From Liolophura sinensis (taxonomy: Eukaryota; Mollusca; Polyplacophora; Chitonida; Chitonidae): DNA of 64,000 bases. The notes under the pieces are model-generated. The model was not told the origin of the DNA. It did no database searches and saw only the letters and a list, made by a program, of their open reading frames with translations. The position numbers and the translations under genes are program-made. Each line of letters opens with the position of its first letter. The first letter of the stretch is position 1. Location of the stretch: contig NC_088302.1 of the NCBI RefSeq assembly GCF_032854445.1, positions 33,389,979-33,453,978 of the forward strand, written 5' to 3'. This document shows positions 13,257-25,594 of the stretch, piece by piece.

Positions 13257-13680
13257 CGGTTCTATACCTCTATTAATTTTACATAAGAGACAATGTTAAC
13301 GTTTAATGCTTGTACCTCAGCCCAAAACATCCAATGGTCAATAAGCATCGGCGCAAAAAAGCTGGTGAAATAGTGAAATAAGTTGACCGTCAAATTCAAG
13401 GCCTTCTTACGCAAGCAGCTGGGATTGGTATCTGGCTAGCAACGTTAGAAACACTTCATCACTACCTTCATTATACAAAACATGTACACCAAAACGGGTC
13501 AGATGACAAACAAAGAGTTTATACCCTATAATACACACAATTATATTTCCGAAAAGGGAAAATGACAATATATCCCTATCATCACGACGCTGTCTTTGAC
13601 TTAACTTGTGATATTACTCATGAAACTAGCCATAAAGGTCAAGCTCTTAGCACTAAGTTTAAATCCTAAAGGGGGGAAGT

Positions 13681-13845
13681 GGGAGCTCTGTTGGTTAGCG
13701 CGCTAGCACAGCGTAATGACCCAGGAGCCTTTCACCAATGCGTCTCTCTGAGTTCAAATCCAGCTCATGCTGGCTTCTTCTCCGGCCGTACGTAGAAAGA
13801 TCTATCAGCAGCCTGTGGATGGTCGTGGGTTTCCCGAAGGAAAAC
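13681..13845 (+). mobile_element. SINE-A copy, 3' truncated
   Basis: Starts at GGGAGCTCTGTTGGTTAGCG (decayed A-box region). It runs through the CGTAATGACCCAGGAGCC block, the B-box-like GAGTTCAAATCCAG, the CTCCGGCCGTACGT block and GGATGGTCGTGGGTTTCCC, then loses similarity at about 13840. The 3' tail with the ATAAGTGAAATATTC block is absent. Loss of a 3' end is unusual for simple target-primed insertion, so this suggests a later deletion or rearrangement next to the 44-bp array that starts at 13933. Confidence 0.85.
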
Positions 13846-13932
13846 TGTTTTAATACAAGTTTAACTTAAATCTAAGATAGTTTCATGATCCTTCGTGGTG
13901 GCGGCTGGTCTATTGACTGGTTTATTGGATAT

Positions 13933-14880
13933 GTGGAGAAAACTATTCTCAAATACTGTGGGCAGTCGATCCATTGCTGAAGTGAATAATCCTCATTTGC
14001 AGCGGACGGTTGATTCATTGTTGTAGTGAACCACATACAATGAACAGTCGATCCACGGTAGCAGCGAACAATGCTCAGATACAGTGGACAGTTGATCCAC
14101 CGCTGGTGAACTATGCTCCAACACAGTGGGCAGTCGATCCACGGCTACAGTGAACCATCCTTAAATACAGTTGACAGTCGATCCACGGCTACAGTGAATA
14201 AATCTTCATGTGCACAGGGCGGTTGATTCATGGTTGTTGTGAACTATGCTCAAATACAGTGGACAGTCGATCCACGGCAGCAGTGAGCGTGCTCAAATAC
14301 AGTGGACAATCGATCCACGGCTGCAATAAAAATACTGAAATACAGTTATTGTAATTAAAAAATACTCAAATACCGTGGATAGCTGATCCACGTCTGCAGT
14401 GAACCATGTTCAAATACAGTGAACAGTTGATCCACCGCTGGTGAGCCATCCTTAAACACAGTGGACAGTCGATCCACGGCTACAGTGAACCATCCTTAAA
14501 TATAGTTGACAGTCGACCCACGGCTACAGTGAATAAATCCTCATGTGCACAGGACGGTTGATTCATGGTTGTTGTGAATCATGCTCAAATACAGTTGACA
14601 ATCGATCCACGGCAGCAGTGAACCATGCTCAAATACAGTGGACGATCTATACACGTCTGCAGAAAAGTACTGAGATACCGTTAACAGTCGATCCGGGGCT
14701 GCAATGAGCGATCCTGAAATATAGTTAACAGTCGATCCAAGGATGCAATTAGCAATCCTGAAATACAGTTAACAGTCAATCCGAGGCTGCAATGAGCAAC
14801 CCTCAAATACAGTTTACAGTCAATCCGAGGCTGCAATGAGCAATTCTGAAATACAGATAACATTCGATCCACGTTAGTCG
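13933..14880 (+). repeat. 44-bp minisatellite, about 21 units
   Basis: The unit is 38-45 bp with the core CAAATACAGTGGACAGTCGA, then TCCACGGCTGCAGTGAACCA. Successive copies of GTCGATCCA start near 13966, 14048, 14134, 14179 and 14268. A variant core (GACGGTTGATTCATGGTTGT) recurs every few units, near 14010, 14223 and 14553, so there is some higher-order structure. The last five units (14680-14875) drift to GTCAATCCGAGGCTGCAATG and form a sub-block. The minus-strand 63-codon frame at 14681-14872 is a by-product. Confidence 0.92.
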
Positions 14881-15004
14881 TTATTCAAATTATGCACCTC
14901 AGTTGCGACTTGAAGAAACTGTTCATATATTCGTTCATATAACCTATATATGTTTATATACATGTGAATTATACTCACTGCAAAATTTAGGGAAACTTAT
15001 GAGA

Positions 15005-15440
15005 GTGATAATGAAGCGTTCATTGAAATCGTCACATCTAGTACACTCGCAGAACAAATGCCTCACGGCGAGATAAGAACATGACATGTACAGGACCCTT
15101 GTAATGCGATGAAGCGAAGGTGAATTGTAATGCGATGAAGCGAAGGTGAATTATTTCAGCCTTTGCTATATACGAGCTATTAAAAGTTGACCAATCTTTA
15201 ATATAAACCTACTGGTTAAAGAGAAGAGTCACTCTTTATTATTTTTTATTAAATTCCGCAATGGTAATACTTACTATATATGTAGTAGGAGTGAAGAAAG
15301 CTCTCCTGCTTTTGACGTTAAAATGTTCATGAACTGTTGTATAGTAAACACCGAAACAATTAATGATGGCATTCTCTCAATTAAATCTATGTGAGGAATA
15401 GTAGTATAGAGAGTAAAGAAATCCATGGTACGATATATGT
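15005..15440 (-). pseudogene. Decayed reverse transcriptase relic (same family as 31698-32425)
   Basis: Two separated pieces align with the reverse-transcriptase relic at 31698-32425. Reading on the minus strand, 15435-15274 gives a short open piece with the motif DFFTLYTTIPH, the first catalytic-aspartate region (motif A) of this RT family. It is followed by VSVFT and a stretch matching the region just before the GIPIG motif of the other copy. The lower-coordinate part (15005-15100) matches that copy's C-terminal KGPAYGVYISRHVAFVRSC and CDDFNLRH segments, broken by frameshifts and stops. The part with the catalytic YxDD box is deleted between them and replaced by a 26-bp duplication and unrelated AT-rich DNA. 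It cannot encode an active enzyme. Confidence 0.7.
15101..15152 (+). repeat. Perfect 26-bp direct duplication
   Basis: GTAATGCGATGAAGCGAAGG plus TGAATT occurs twice in a row with no mismatch. It sits exactly at the edge of the RT relic's internal deletion, so it may mark the break and repair. Confidence 0.9.
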
Positions 15441-18050
15441 ATATGTGTGAATATCTACAGCCCTTTAGTGAAACTTTTATAGTTCTTAATAATCTGCTTA
15501 CCTACATTTTATGGTAGAACTCAACTGAAAACTATATTGTTGCAGGTAAGCTTACTCCTGCACATGAAACGAAAAAAATTATTCTTGGTAGATTCTTCAT
15601 TTAAATGTGGTTTCACGTCTTACGTCGTCGTGGGCTTTGCTATATTTTGAGTGTAGCGGCTCTTTTCAAAACCACAGAGACGAAATGGCCGCCCCTTTAG
15701 TCTATAGGAAACAGGACTATCTTCTACCTGTACGTGGCTTAAGGTTAACGCAAACAGAAATAATTGTTGGATTCTTTTTCACTTAGCTTAATGATATAAT
15801 TACCCTGCCATCTTTTTTAAGACATCACTATGCCCCAAAATTGGACAATTAGAAAAACTGATGTGAAATATGAGATAGCCCAACCACCCTCGCAGGAGCA
15901 TTTTCACTGAATTCATGTCCAAGAACCTCATTTTCGTTCACCATATTTAACAGAATCTTGACCCGAATTCGTGAAATTTTCAAATACTTGGTACATTTTC
16001 TCGGTCGAAAGAAAGTGGTTTAAGCTACAATCAACTTCATATATGACAACCCAATAGGCCTTAAAAGCGCTGTATTAAGAATATTGCCATCAACGCCCAA
16101 ATCCATGTGGAGGAATCTCGTGTCCAAGGAGTTGAATATGACTCCCTAAAGGGTTTTTGAGGTTCCAAAGTTTTACCAGTTTATCAGTATTTCTAGAAAG
16201 GATCACTTTAATTATAATTTCATCAGTTGAATTCTCATGGAATAATTTACGGTATCATGACATAAGTAACATATATGTATATATCTCATAATATAAGCAG
16301 GTGGTATATGGCGTAAGAGCTTCCAGCATTACCTTGCTGGAATCAATAGTTAATCGGCAAACTAAAGTATGGCTCACCACTTTACGCCATCCGCGGGCAT
16401 GTTGTAAGCCAAAATGAATCTTTTTTTTGAAGAACGCAGTTAAGAGACATTTTGGTGTTCAGCTTATAAGAAACACATTCATTCATTATTTACAGAATAT
16501 AGACAAACGTCAGTTTTTCCAGAAGCATGAGGAAAAAATCCCATAGTTCAAAAAGCCCATAACTTTACGCCGGACATCACAGATAAAGCTGCGGTTTGCG
16601 CGCGTGATGTGGCATGTTTATGAAGCCCTTGGTTTACGATGTTCACAAACTGGATTCCTAGTCCGGCTTGTAGTGACTCACAATAATCCATCGGATCCGG
16701 CTCCAGTTTCACACCGTTGCCATTGTCCTTCAGTTCGATCGTTGATCGAAGCCGTGCTTTTTAACAGGTTGTATGAATATTGATATTATTGCCCCGTAAA
16801 AGTGGCAAAATTTGAGTTTTCTGCTGAGCATCCCACTATGAAGTTTGAAATGGAGGAATGGTAAATGTTCAATAAAAGCGATGCCCCAATTATAAGATCT
16901 CGCATTTGTCTGTTGACAGGCCTTGAATTTGTTCCCTTGCCACCGAATTGTTATTCCGCCTGGCTTATTACCGATGAATAACCGTTAGAAGCGGTCTTGG
17001 ATGCGCAGACACGAATGAAGACTTGACTGGCCGGCAAAGTACAGCTGGCCGTTGTTATCGTGGGTCAGTCTCTTCTCAAGGGTGAGGAGTGGAGGAAGTT
17101 AGTGCACCAGCATGCCTCGGATCTGCAGCTACTTTATTACCACGACTCTATCCGTCTTTATGACTTGTCCGTGAGTTGATAATAGTTAACTGAACGAGAA
17201 AGACACTCGGGTCTGTCTTTACCTGACGTGCCATTCTAACGGGCGCGCAGAGCTGGGCAGATGCTGGGCCGGGGGAGGCCCGTAACCCGAGCCTTGCTCC
17301 TCTACCCCGCTGCTATTGTCCCTGCCCGTCAAACATCCCTAGTCCCGTCTGTCGCGAGGTCGAGCCGCACCCCACGAATGGGTTAGACCGCTGTCTGAAC
17401 AAATATCCCAACTCGCCGTATTCTATTAATCACGATGAATTATTCCTGAGGTTTAAGCCGGGATGATGAGGCCTGGTCGCCACAAATATTGCCCCATGGT
17501 CTGTAGGGCTTACTTTTCAATTTTCCACTGACATGAATGTAATATTTTTTTCATCTACTACGGAATCGAGGAGCGCCTTTGTAGGTTGGACCGCTCAGTG
17601 TAAATTGACAGCCGCCTATTAATTTGTTTCAACAAAAGTTTATTTGATCGCCGGCTCTCGAAGCGGGCGTGTAATTAGCGCAGAAGGAACCTTGGGGGCC
17701 AATTTTCCACCTCTGCAAGAAGACAATACTGAGGTCAAATGACACCGGGGCCGTACGCTCAACAAATGGCGTGTTTTTTTTTATGCGCTAGTTTCCAATC
17801 GTGATTTGTAAATCGCTTCCACGTGATTCCATTGATGAGTTAACATGAAGATGATCGTATAACTGGGCGAAGGAAATGACATTTTCTTTCCTGACTGTTG
17901 TTGAAATAAGAATTTAGGCACACTGTGTGAAATGTCTAAACTTCCTGCATCAAACACCTCACTGTTTGTTAACCAGCTATCTTTATTCGCAAGCAGTAGG
18001 AAAGCAAGCATCAGTGTGCAAGGGTTTAAAAGTGTTACGTGTTGAGCTAG
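15441..18050. other. Gene-free stretch with a GC-richer block
   Basis: No frame with recognisable content. The block at about 16600-17500 is less AT-rich than its surroundings, with a GC-rich core at 17220-17400, and contains no detected repeat. It may be a conserved noncoding or regulatory element, but I have no comparison to test this. The 101-codon minus frame at 17781-18086 is unrecognised. Confidence 0.35.
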
Positions 18051-18051
18051 T

Positions 18052-18362
18052 ATATATATAATGTAGTTACACGAAGGTCTGTCCATTGAAGGAATATTTT
18101 ATACTCTACACTGCTTGTAGTGCCAGGTTTCTGGAGCACGTGACCTGTTGGTTTTGGCTTTATAGACGTGCAAAACCAATTCCAGTGTATACTACAATAT
18201 TAATTTATATATCTGATTGGTATTTTGCCTTACTCAAGAATAGTTCACATACGTCGGCGACCAGCACTATGGTGGCAGGAAACCGGGCAGAGCCCGTACG
18301 AAACCAACGGCCATCTGTACATCTGGCAGACCTTCTGACGTACGGCCGGAGGGGAAGCAAGT
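18052..18362 (-). mobile_element. Composite repeat: about 150 bp plus SINE-A copy
   Basis: The first part (18052-18212) matches 30540-30740: GAAGGTCTGTCC, AAGGAATATTTTATACT, CACTGCTTGTAGTGCC, GTTGGTTTTGGCTTTATA and ACCAATTCCA...TACAATATT. It runs straight into a minus-strand SINE-A (18213-18362) that begins with its 3' end (GCCTTACTCAAGAATAGTTC) and loses similarity after ACGTACGGCCGGAGGGGAAG, so the tRNA-like head is missing. The same junction exists at 30.7 kb, so the SINE and its neighbour were copied together. Confidence 0.8.
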
Positions 18363-18403
18363 ATGATATTATACAATAGTCTGAGACTGTCCGGAGGCTT
18401 CAT

Positions 18404-18445
18404 GCCACCACTCACGACACTCTATCCACCACTCACGACACTCTG
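18404..18445 (+). repeat. 21-bp unit in two tandem copies
   Basis: CCACCACTCACGACACTCTA plus one base is followed directly by the same 21 bases with a single change near the end. This could be a nascent minisatellite. Confidence 0.85.
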
Positions 18446-18920
18446 TCCTGACATCCAATGTGTTGTTGTTGACCTAACAGCAGATGGTATGGTACTGTTG
18501 TATCGGCGATACGAGGTTCTGGTTCGAGGACGCCGCCCGGGCATCTGTCGGTGTGAAGAGTGTGATGGTGATAAGGCCTCTTCAATCCAGCCCTGACCTG
18601 CCTTCTCCCACCCTCTATATCTCCCTCTCCATCCCACCTCACCCGGGTTATCTTATTCGGAACCGCACGGATGCGGATACCTCGTATTGTTACCTGTCTG
18701 TCAGTCACGCACGTGGCCCAACACGACAAACAGCTCATTACAGTCACTATTGTCTTGCACTACCGTGCCATGTGACTGGCATACGGTTCATATAACGTGA
18801 TATATCTGATTGGCCATTCATACAACTGTACCTGTCACGTGAACAGCCATTTTCTAATGTGAAAAATTCACAATACAGTGATCAGCGCTTGAACACGCGT
18901 CCCGTTTTATGGATAATTTC
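18446..18920. other. GC-richer patch with frames on both strands, no gene recognised
   Basis: Overlapping open frames of about 71 to 104 codons occur on both strands between 18363 and 18795. Competing frames on opposite strands with no domain point to composition and not to coding. The patch is unique in the window. Confidence 0.35.
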
Positions 18921-18924
18921 TCTT

Positions 18925-19290
18925 AATGATGCGAGAAAGCCTAAATTCTGTAGCCGTAAATCATTGATTTATTTATCTCTTTATATGACTCTATATAAGT
19001 TGACGAATTGATTAGTAATGATCCATGTTTTGAGAATGGCTCAATTTGTAGGCGTAAATCACTGATTTATTTTCTGCTTAATCTTTCTTTCTAACCGACC
19101 GACTTGATATATTTTGAATTGAACGTGTTGAAAAACTGATTCAGTGGTTCATTTATTCTTAAGTGCTTTCTTGCGAATGACCCAATTTGTTTGTGTAAAT
19201 CATTCATTTAATTAACTTTTTTTAAATCTTTTTTTTAGAAAAGATGCAAGAATTGATTCATTGGCCGAATTAAAGCAGACCTTAGTTTTA
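18925..19290 (+). repeat. Diverged tandem repeat, about 3 units of 100-140 bp
   Basis: Blocks near 18937, 19037 and 19179 share CCTAAATTCTGTAGCCGTAA or variants (GCTCAATTTGTAGGCGTAAA, ACCCAATTTGTTTGTGTAAA), followed each time by TCATTGATTTATTT or a variant and a downstream TTGACGAATTGATT or TGAAAAACTGATTC block. It is AT-rich, old and non-coding. Confidence 0.6.
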
Positions 19291-19299
19291 CTGATTTGA

Positions 19300-20104
19300 T
19301 ATATTTTGCTTTGTCAGTAAATGACGTAAATATTAGATATTGACTATGCAGTGTACAGTGCATTGAATTTTACGAAAACACCTGCAACATGTGTCACTTT
19401 TGCCATATGTACCTCAGCAGTTGTGTACCACATAAGGATTTATTGAAATCATGTGTAAATGTAGTTCTTGTATGCATCGAAACTTGGTCAAGCAGGATAG
19501 AACAATGAGCAATAGTGATTGAATGATTGGGGTTCAGTTATACACTAGCAGTAGAATAAATCTGATACAAATAAAAGGTGTAGAAACAGCTCATACATGT
19601 CACTGCACAACTATGCATTATTCGGTAACACTCGGTAATCACGAACATCATTTTTACGAGGGGCTTTTAAGCCGATAACGTCCTGTAATCTTACAATAGC
19701 AGTTTTGCTGTTATATCCATGCAGCTTATAAAGTGGCAGTGTGGACATCTTTGCTATACATACTTTCTTTACGCACTGACAAATGTGGCATATACATGTC
19801 CAAATTATGCAATTTACATTAATTGGATGTAAAAGTCTTTAACTAGACTTGACCAAATGTACAGATGTATCGATAAAGTATCCCCTATATGGTTTACATT
19901 TTTGATCAGTGTAAGCAAAATCATCACTCAAATCCTGGTTTGCCTTTTAGCTATATGAGTGTGGCAAATGTCGTATTTCCGTTTTTTTCTGTCATGGCGC
20001 CTCGACAGAATGTTAGATTAAAATTGATTTATAGATTTACTAAGCACGTCCGCGTAAACTGGCTAAGGCCGTTTTCCAACCTCTTCCGAAATAACCGGGT
20101 TATA
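19300..20104. other. Gene-free AT-rich stretch
   Basis: The 116-codon plus frame at 19889-20239 runs into the SINE-A copy at 20105, and its second half is SINE sequence. I see nothing else. Confidence 0.45.
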
Positions 20105-20331
20105 CGAATATTTCACTTATACGACGGCGGCCAGCGTTATGGTGGGAGGAAACCAGGCAGAGCCCGGGGGAAACCCACGACCATCTGCAGGTTGCTGGCA
20201 GACCTTCCCACGTACTGCCACAGAGGAAGCCAGCATTAGCTGGACTTGAACTCACAGCGACCGCATTCGTGAGAGACCCATGGGTCATTATGCTGCGTTA
20301 GCACGCTAACCAACTGAGCCACGGAGGCCCC
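20105..20331 (-). mobile_element. SINE-A copy, nearly full length
   Basis: On the minus strand it begins with GGGGCCTCCGTGGCTCAGTT, whose GTGGCTCAGTTGG fits an RNA polymerase III A box (TGGCNNAGTGG). Next come GGTTAGCGTGCTAACGCAGC, a B-box-like GTGAGTTCAAGTCCAG, and the body blocks GGGAAGGTCTGCCAGCAACC and GTGGGTTTCCCCCGGGCTCT. It ends at GCCGCCGTCGTATAAGTGAA near 20115. The final GAGTACGGCGTAAAACACC tail is largely missing. This is one of the best copies for defining the family head. The frames of 116, 62 and 98 codons over it are shadows. Confidence 0.92.
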
Positions 20332-20334
20332 GAT

Positions 20335-23300
20335 ATGTAATGAAGTTAGAGGTGTATACTGACTAAAATAGTTCTTTTTTTTCTGCATGTATACTAAAGC
20401 TATACATGCACATAGTACAGAAATGCAGATTGTGTATTGTTTATTTACCTTGTAAGTCCCTCTGTATGGAGTTCCGCTCAAACTTAACCTAGTGAGCCGA
20501 TAGCTCCGCGCAGTTTGCCTTTCAACTCCCATTGATTACTAATTGCATATAGCGATCTTGGTGAGACCTACTACATGTAAACATGGTGAGCAGCCTACTG
20601 ACACGTTCCTCAAACACAGACTATCTGCCGCTGCACCAAACACCGCCGTAAGTCAACTTGGCTGGTGTATATATCGCGAGCTGCGATCACGGGACCGCGT
20701 TGAATCACCTGGAACGCTCGACTATCATCGCGATTTCTGAGGACGTGAACGAACCTTGAACGGGTCATAGATCTCAACCAAGCCGGTTAACACGTAATTT
20801 CAAGAGTACTGTTATAAAGAAGTATCGATGGTACACATATACAGCCTATATACCCGAATGATTCAGCATTTATACCATTTTATCAAATCAATGATATTCA
20901 GCAGATGAATAAATATTACATCAATCTGTGCTTTGAATGAACAATATCTGACATGTAAAACTGTTGGCATATCGGCGGACGGAGTTTTAGTCAAATTTTG
21001 AAAATATAGATTTATTGCGGATAATTAAAAATGCGTACCAGCAATTCAAGAAACCGTGTAACGAATTATTTCACATGGTGAATTTAGGACAAACAATTAT
21101 GTCATTAAATTTGATGTTAGACGTTCTTGACGTGCTAGTTGATCGACAAGAAAACCACCACATGTTTTGGGGTCGTAAACTGTTACATATATCATTTTAT
21201 ATCATTGTACTTTATACGGTATTATATTTTGCCTGCATTGCCCGAACGCATGTTACCAAATGTATGATTGTACATAGCCTCCGTCCACATGCACTGTACA
21301 CTATGTCTTATATAACGGACGAACTCTTGTGAAGAAAGGGAGTAGATGTCAAAGGTAACCACGGGATCCTGATAATAAACAGTGATCCGTCTATAATTCA
21401 CCACAATCAGTCATCACGCATGTGTCTGGTTTTCATATGTACATCCATACTGTCGTCTAGCTGATATGGGTTTGTGCTCGCGTTCTATTCGCGATGTGCG
21501 CGTGTCTTCTCGGCGTATGATACCCACCTATTGTCGTCGTAGGCATTCACCATACGGCGATGTCAACGGAACACGCGCACATGCCAGTCTCCGTTACTGC
21601 TCCGCTGAGTTTATACCTCTGCCGTTCGAACGTGTGGTGTGAGCGTTATCATTAGTTATCTCATACCAGTCTTTGTTCCCTGCCGTGGTCCCTCGATCCC
21701 TGGTTCCATCTCGTCCTGGACGGTCTAATCATTTAATTTGTGTGCGACAGGCACGGTTAACTTTCTAATAAAAAGCTTCGATGCAGAGGGAAAAACATGA
21801 GCTCGCACGCGAACTTAGGTCCAAGAGAAACCGAATTGTCCAATCAAGTTTCCAAGGCAAATCTGTCTGACCAATCAAGTGTATCGAAGTCGCGTGCAAC
21901 ATGACAGTCGGCATAGAGACACGGTTGTTTCCGGTCAGGCCGCTGTGTGGGAAGCTGACCTGGTGTTCGCCGCTGAGATGGCCGCGTTCGTGTTCGAGTG
22001 CTCGGGACAACCAGAGCTATGGCTAGAAACTTCTTCCGGACATGTTGAGAATCAGTTCTCGACGGCTTAAAGGCGCTCTGCTTCGTCAACAGTTAGACTG
22101 GAATGTTTGGTTTCTATGACTCTTAGAGCCATTTGAATGATAGATTTCAAAGAGCGTGTTGAGAGTTGGATTGGGTAGGAGGGTATAGGTGTGTGGTGGA
22201 GGTAGTGTTGTGGTACTGGGAGTGGGGATGAATGGGCTGTTTGGGATGTAACACAACTTCGTCAGTATAGCGGGAGGCTGTCGTTAGTTGAGTGAATAAA
22301 TGAAAGGAATGGGAAACTACATGTATAAGGAAAATTTACATCGGTTGTATATTTCCTAATGAGATCATGCCTAAAAAGATTATCGAGATTACATTCGTAT
22401 ACAAATTCAGCACGAAACGTTATGATGTTATCAAAATAAAACTATCACTACTGAGCAAGAAAGCAGGAGATGAAGTATCGCGATGTATCGGAGTTGAAAT
22501 TGAAATCTGCATCTTTTCGAACAATCACTAACTTAAGGTATGTAAGCTCAAAATTTAACATACATTTGAAAAGACATTTTGTTCCTATAGTTGGCTGAGC
22601 CGGTGTATTATTAAGAAAGATTGGCGTCAATTAAAAATATTATTCAAATCTATAAAATTCCAAAAACAAACAACAACAAAAAAGAAACAGCACAACTTGC
22701 CACACCTGCACTGCGTGTTGGTATCAACGACAACTGTCATAATTTCACCAGGTGCAAGTCTTGTCGTTCAATTTTTTGAACCAAGTGTATCTGTTTCTTT
22801 TAACTGCACCTGTCACAGGTAACCGGTGTAGATAGACGTGTACGTAACAAGGTTAATTGCTGAACCTGTACTTGGTTACTCACATCTGTCTGAAAAACCA
22901 TTCGAAAACCTCAGATAAAGTGATGATGTCATCAGGTTATACACCTTGTGTATATCCAGTTAGCTGTACATGTATGCATAAATGCGCCTGTGTGTAAGTA
23001 TATAGACTATCACAGCACACTCAGGCTTCTCGTGTATCACTAAATATACAGGTTTGCTAAACTGGAAATTTGACAAAATATTTTTAACAGAAGTCCAGAG
23101 AAGACGAATATTAATTTGTTTCTCTTTCCGTTATCAGTTTGGCTCGCATTCCGAACAAATTACTCCTAAATCTTTTTTGTATTATTTATATTGACAGCTT
23201 TCTTTTCCACAATGCCTTTTTGTTTCTTTCCTCAATTTTTAACGTTGGGTCACGATTAACGACAACGTTCCAACCTGCGGCGCTTACAGCTGTCGGCTTA

Positions 23301-23639
23301 AAATAGATTTCTTTTTCCCAGTGATAACTATCAATCCAACTGTTGCCTGTTTCAGACTAAAACCACATGAAAGGCAAATAATCAAAGTTACGTACAACCG
23401 AACTAAGGATATTTCTATTTTAATGTTGTAAACATTTGTTGGCTGTAATTCTAAATGACACATGCCTGATAAGCCCTTGATAGATTTAATACACCCCCGA
23501 ATTGATCACACAACTTATATTAAACGCAGTGACTAACGGTAAAAAGAAATGAATCGAGAAAAAAATCTCTTGCTCCTAATCGCAACCGTTTGGTGTTCTA
23601 TTGATAATGCTCGCAGACATGTTGACAGTTAAATCCCAT
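20335..23639. other. Gene-free stretch
   Basis: Frames up to 105 codons (21015-21332) are unrecognised. A GC-richer patch at 21770-22080 has open frames of about 80 codons in two minus-strand frames and 63 on the plus strand, again without a recognisable domain. No repeat family found in this window recurs here. Confidence 0.4.
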
Positions 23640-23640
23640 G

Positions 23641-23893
23641 GGGCCTCCGGGCCGAGGGGGTTGGCAAGCCAGAGGGGCGCAATGACCCAGGAGCCCTTCA
23701 CCAAAGCGTTCGCCGTGAGTTCAAATCCAGCTCATGCTGGTTTTCGATCGTGTGTGGGACGGTCCGTCGGCTACCTGGGGATGATCGTGGGTTTCCACTA
23801 GGATACTCGGTTTCTTCCCATCATTAAGCTGGCCACCGTCGTATAAGTGAAATATTCTTGAGTATGGCGTAAATCACCAATCAAATGAATAAA
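23641..23893 (+). mobile_element. SINE-A copy, near full length, diverged head
   Basis: Starts with GGGGCCTCCGGGCCGAGGGG, a mutated head that has lost the A box. It continues with CGCAATGACCCAGGAGCCCT, GTGAGTTCAAATCCAG, GGATGATCGTGGGTTTCC, GCTGGCCACCGTCGTATAAG and TGAAATATTCTTGAGTATGG, and ends CACCAATCAAATGAATAAAT. The 3' tail is an AAATA-type simple repeat, as in the other complete copies. Confidence 0.9.
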
Positions 23894-24129
23894 TTAATGC
23901 CGTGTTTTAACTTCAAAATTCACCGCTTTTATGACTAAACATACATTAATGTTGTGGTTGTATTAAACATTAGCCAGGGCAATTCGTCTACATGCAAGAT
24001 ACTAGCCTAAAATTCCGTGTAATTCAAACAGTTCATGTGTTATTAACGACGCGAGCCTCGTGAAATGTTAAAGACAAGGTGCAGTGCAAAATTAATTTTG
24101 TTAACCCTTGAAAATGTCTTAATGATATA

Positions 24130-24395
24130 GTGCTCTCAAATAGAAAACCTGTTAAATTTAACAGCTAGATAGTCTGTTGGTTTGGTGATACTGTAGAATC
24201 TGTATTCTCTTATTGCAGCAGATTATTTTCTTAAATGTAGCACACATTCCATTAACTCAACATGAAGAGATTGTAAAACTAGGTATATATTAAGCTGAAT
24301 ATGACAAAGTATTATGCTATAAAAAAAACAATACATTCTAGCATTCCTCAGAAAACAGACTTTCTGTTAAAATTAACAGATTATTTACTAGGGTA
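24130..24395. mobile_element. Palindromic MITE-like element, copy 1
   Basis: The left end (CTCTCAAATAGAAAACCTGT, then TAAATTTAACAG) and the right end (CAGACTTTCTGTTAAAATTA, then ACAGATTATTTAC) are inverted repeats of each other. An inner pair (GTAGAATCTGTATT against AATACATTCTAGCATT) also pairs. It shares ends and the internal AAAGTATTATGCTATAA-type block with 25796-26020. No open frame is present. TA-flanked ends suggest a Tc1/mariner-like mobiliser, but the target-site duplication is not certain. Confidence 0.7.
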
Positions 24396-24399
24396 AATA

Positions 24400-25590
24400 A
24401 CGATTGTACTCGTAAACGTACACACTGATTCCATTACCCTACTAATGATCTTTGTGTTACTGAGCTAGATAAAGATTCGCCGGGCACCTGTTTCTATGAC
24501 CATGTACTATATCCATAGCAATTGCAAGAGTTGCTTATTTTAATCTCATGAAATCCAAGGAGTAACATCCTAGATGAAAGAGATACAGCGAAGAAATGCA
24601 ATTAACATGTATCTGCGGCCACGTGGCGTTGTGTACATTTCTCACGTTCACTGTTGTTTATTCGTCAATCCCTGCGTGTTTGATGTGGGATTAGGTCTAC
24701 TGAGCACCAACTTGATTGACGGCTCGCAGACAAAAGGAGCCGCGGGAACAAGTCTCGCTTTGTGCCGGAGAGCTGCTGGACTGACCGTCTTCACATAGCT
24801 GCCTGACGCTTCAACCATACATCACTGCGCGTCGGCTATCAAACAGGCCCGAAAAGTCGCCTCACTCCCTGGCCGGCCTACGACAGAGCAGAAAGATGAA
24901 ATAAATAAGCTTGTCACTGCTCTTTTGTTTTCTCTCAACTATTCGGCAGATTGACAAGAATTGTCCCCTCACAATACAGGATTATTGTGGCAGGATAATA
25001 GATCAAAGGCGAAATCAACAAAAAGTAAATTTTTCTTATATCTACTAAAGGAATGCAGGTTCTTTCATACATGGTTTCGGTGTGTACAGAATTTTTGAAG
25101 AATGTAAGACAATAATGCATGGCCAAGTTGCATTTCTTTGAAAGCGTTGACGAGAAAAAAAGGATGTCTTCGTTCTCAAATATGATTTATATTGTAAGAA
25201 AAGATAAAAAGAAGTATATATAACTGATTCAAGCACACTGGAACTAATTAAACCATAGCCAGAAAACAGTGGTCATATAAACATGGTGATAACGTCTAAG
25301 TGTTTTTTTTTATCATGTATAACTGACAGAATAGCCCGTCCAGTATAATAGCCAAGGTTTAAACGGTATCCAAGGTCATGATTGTTTTTATATGACCCAC
25401 AGAGATATAACTGGGTGGCTTTGTAAGTCTTCAACCTCTGTCTTACTTACAAAAAAGTTTATAGTCCAAGTATTTTGTGGACGTCATTAGCCTATACATA
25501 CTGGTATGAAGATAAATCTGTTCTTATATCTTCAATTTATCTCAATATACGGAAAAATGTACAACATTCTGTTGAGAGAGACTTCTAAGG
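24400..25590. other. Gene-free stretch
   Basis: A moderately GC-rich block at 24600-24860 carries a 74-codon plus frame with no recognisable domain. The remainder is AT-rich with nothing detected. Confidence 0.4.
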
Positions 25591-25594
25591 CTTT

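Noticed and set aside
20280-20331. Free-standing tRNA gene on the minus strand (also at 35160 and 34005)
   Set aside because: A- and B-box-like motifs are present, but the sequence continues into a shared SINE body and cannot form a proper anticodon arm; these are SINE heads.
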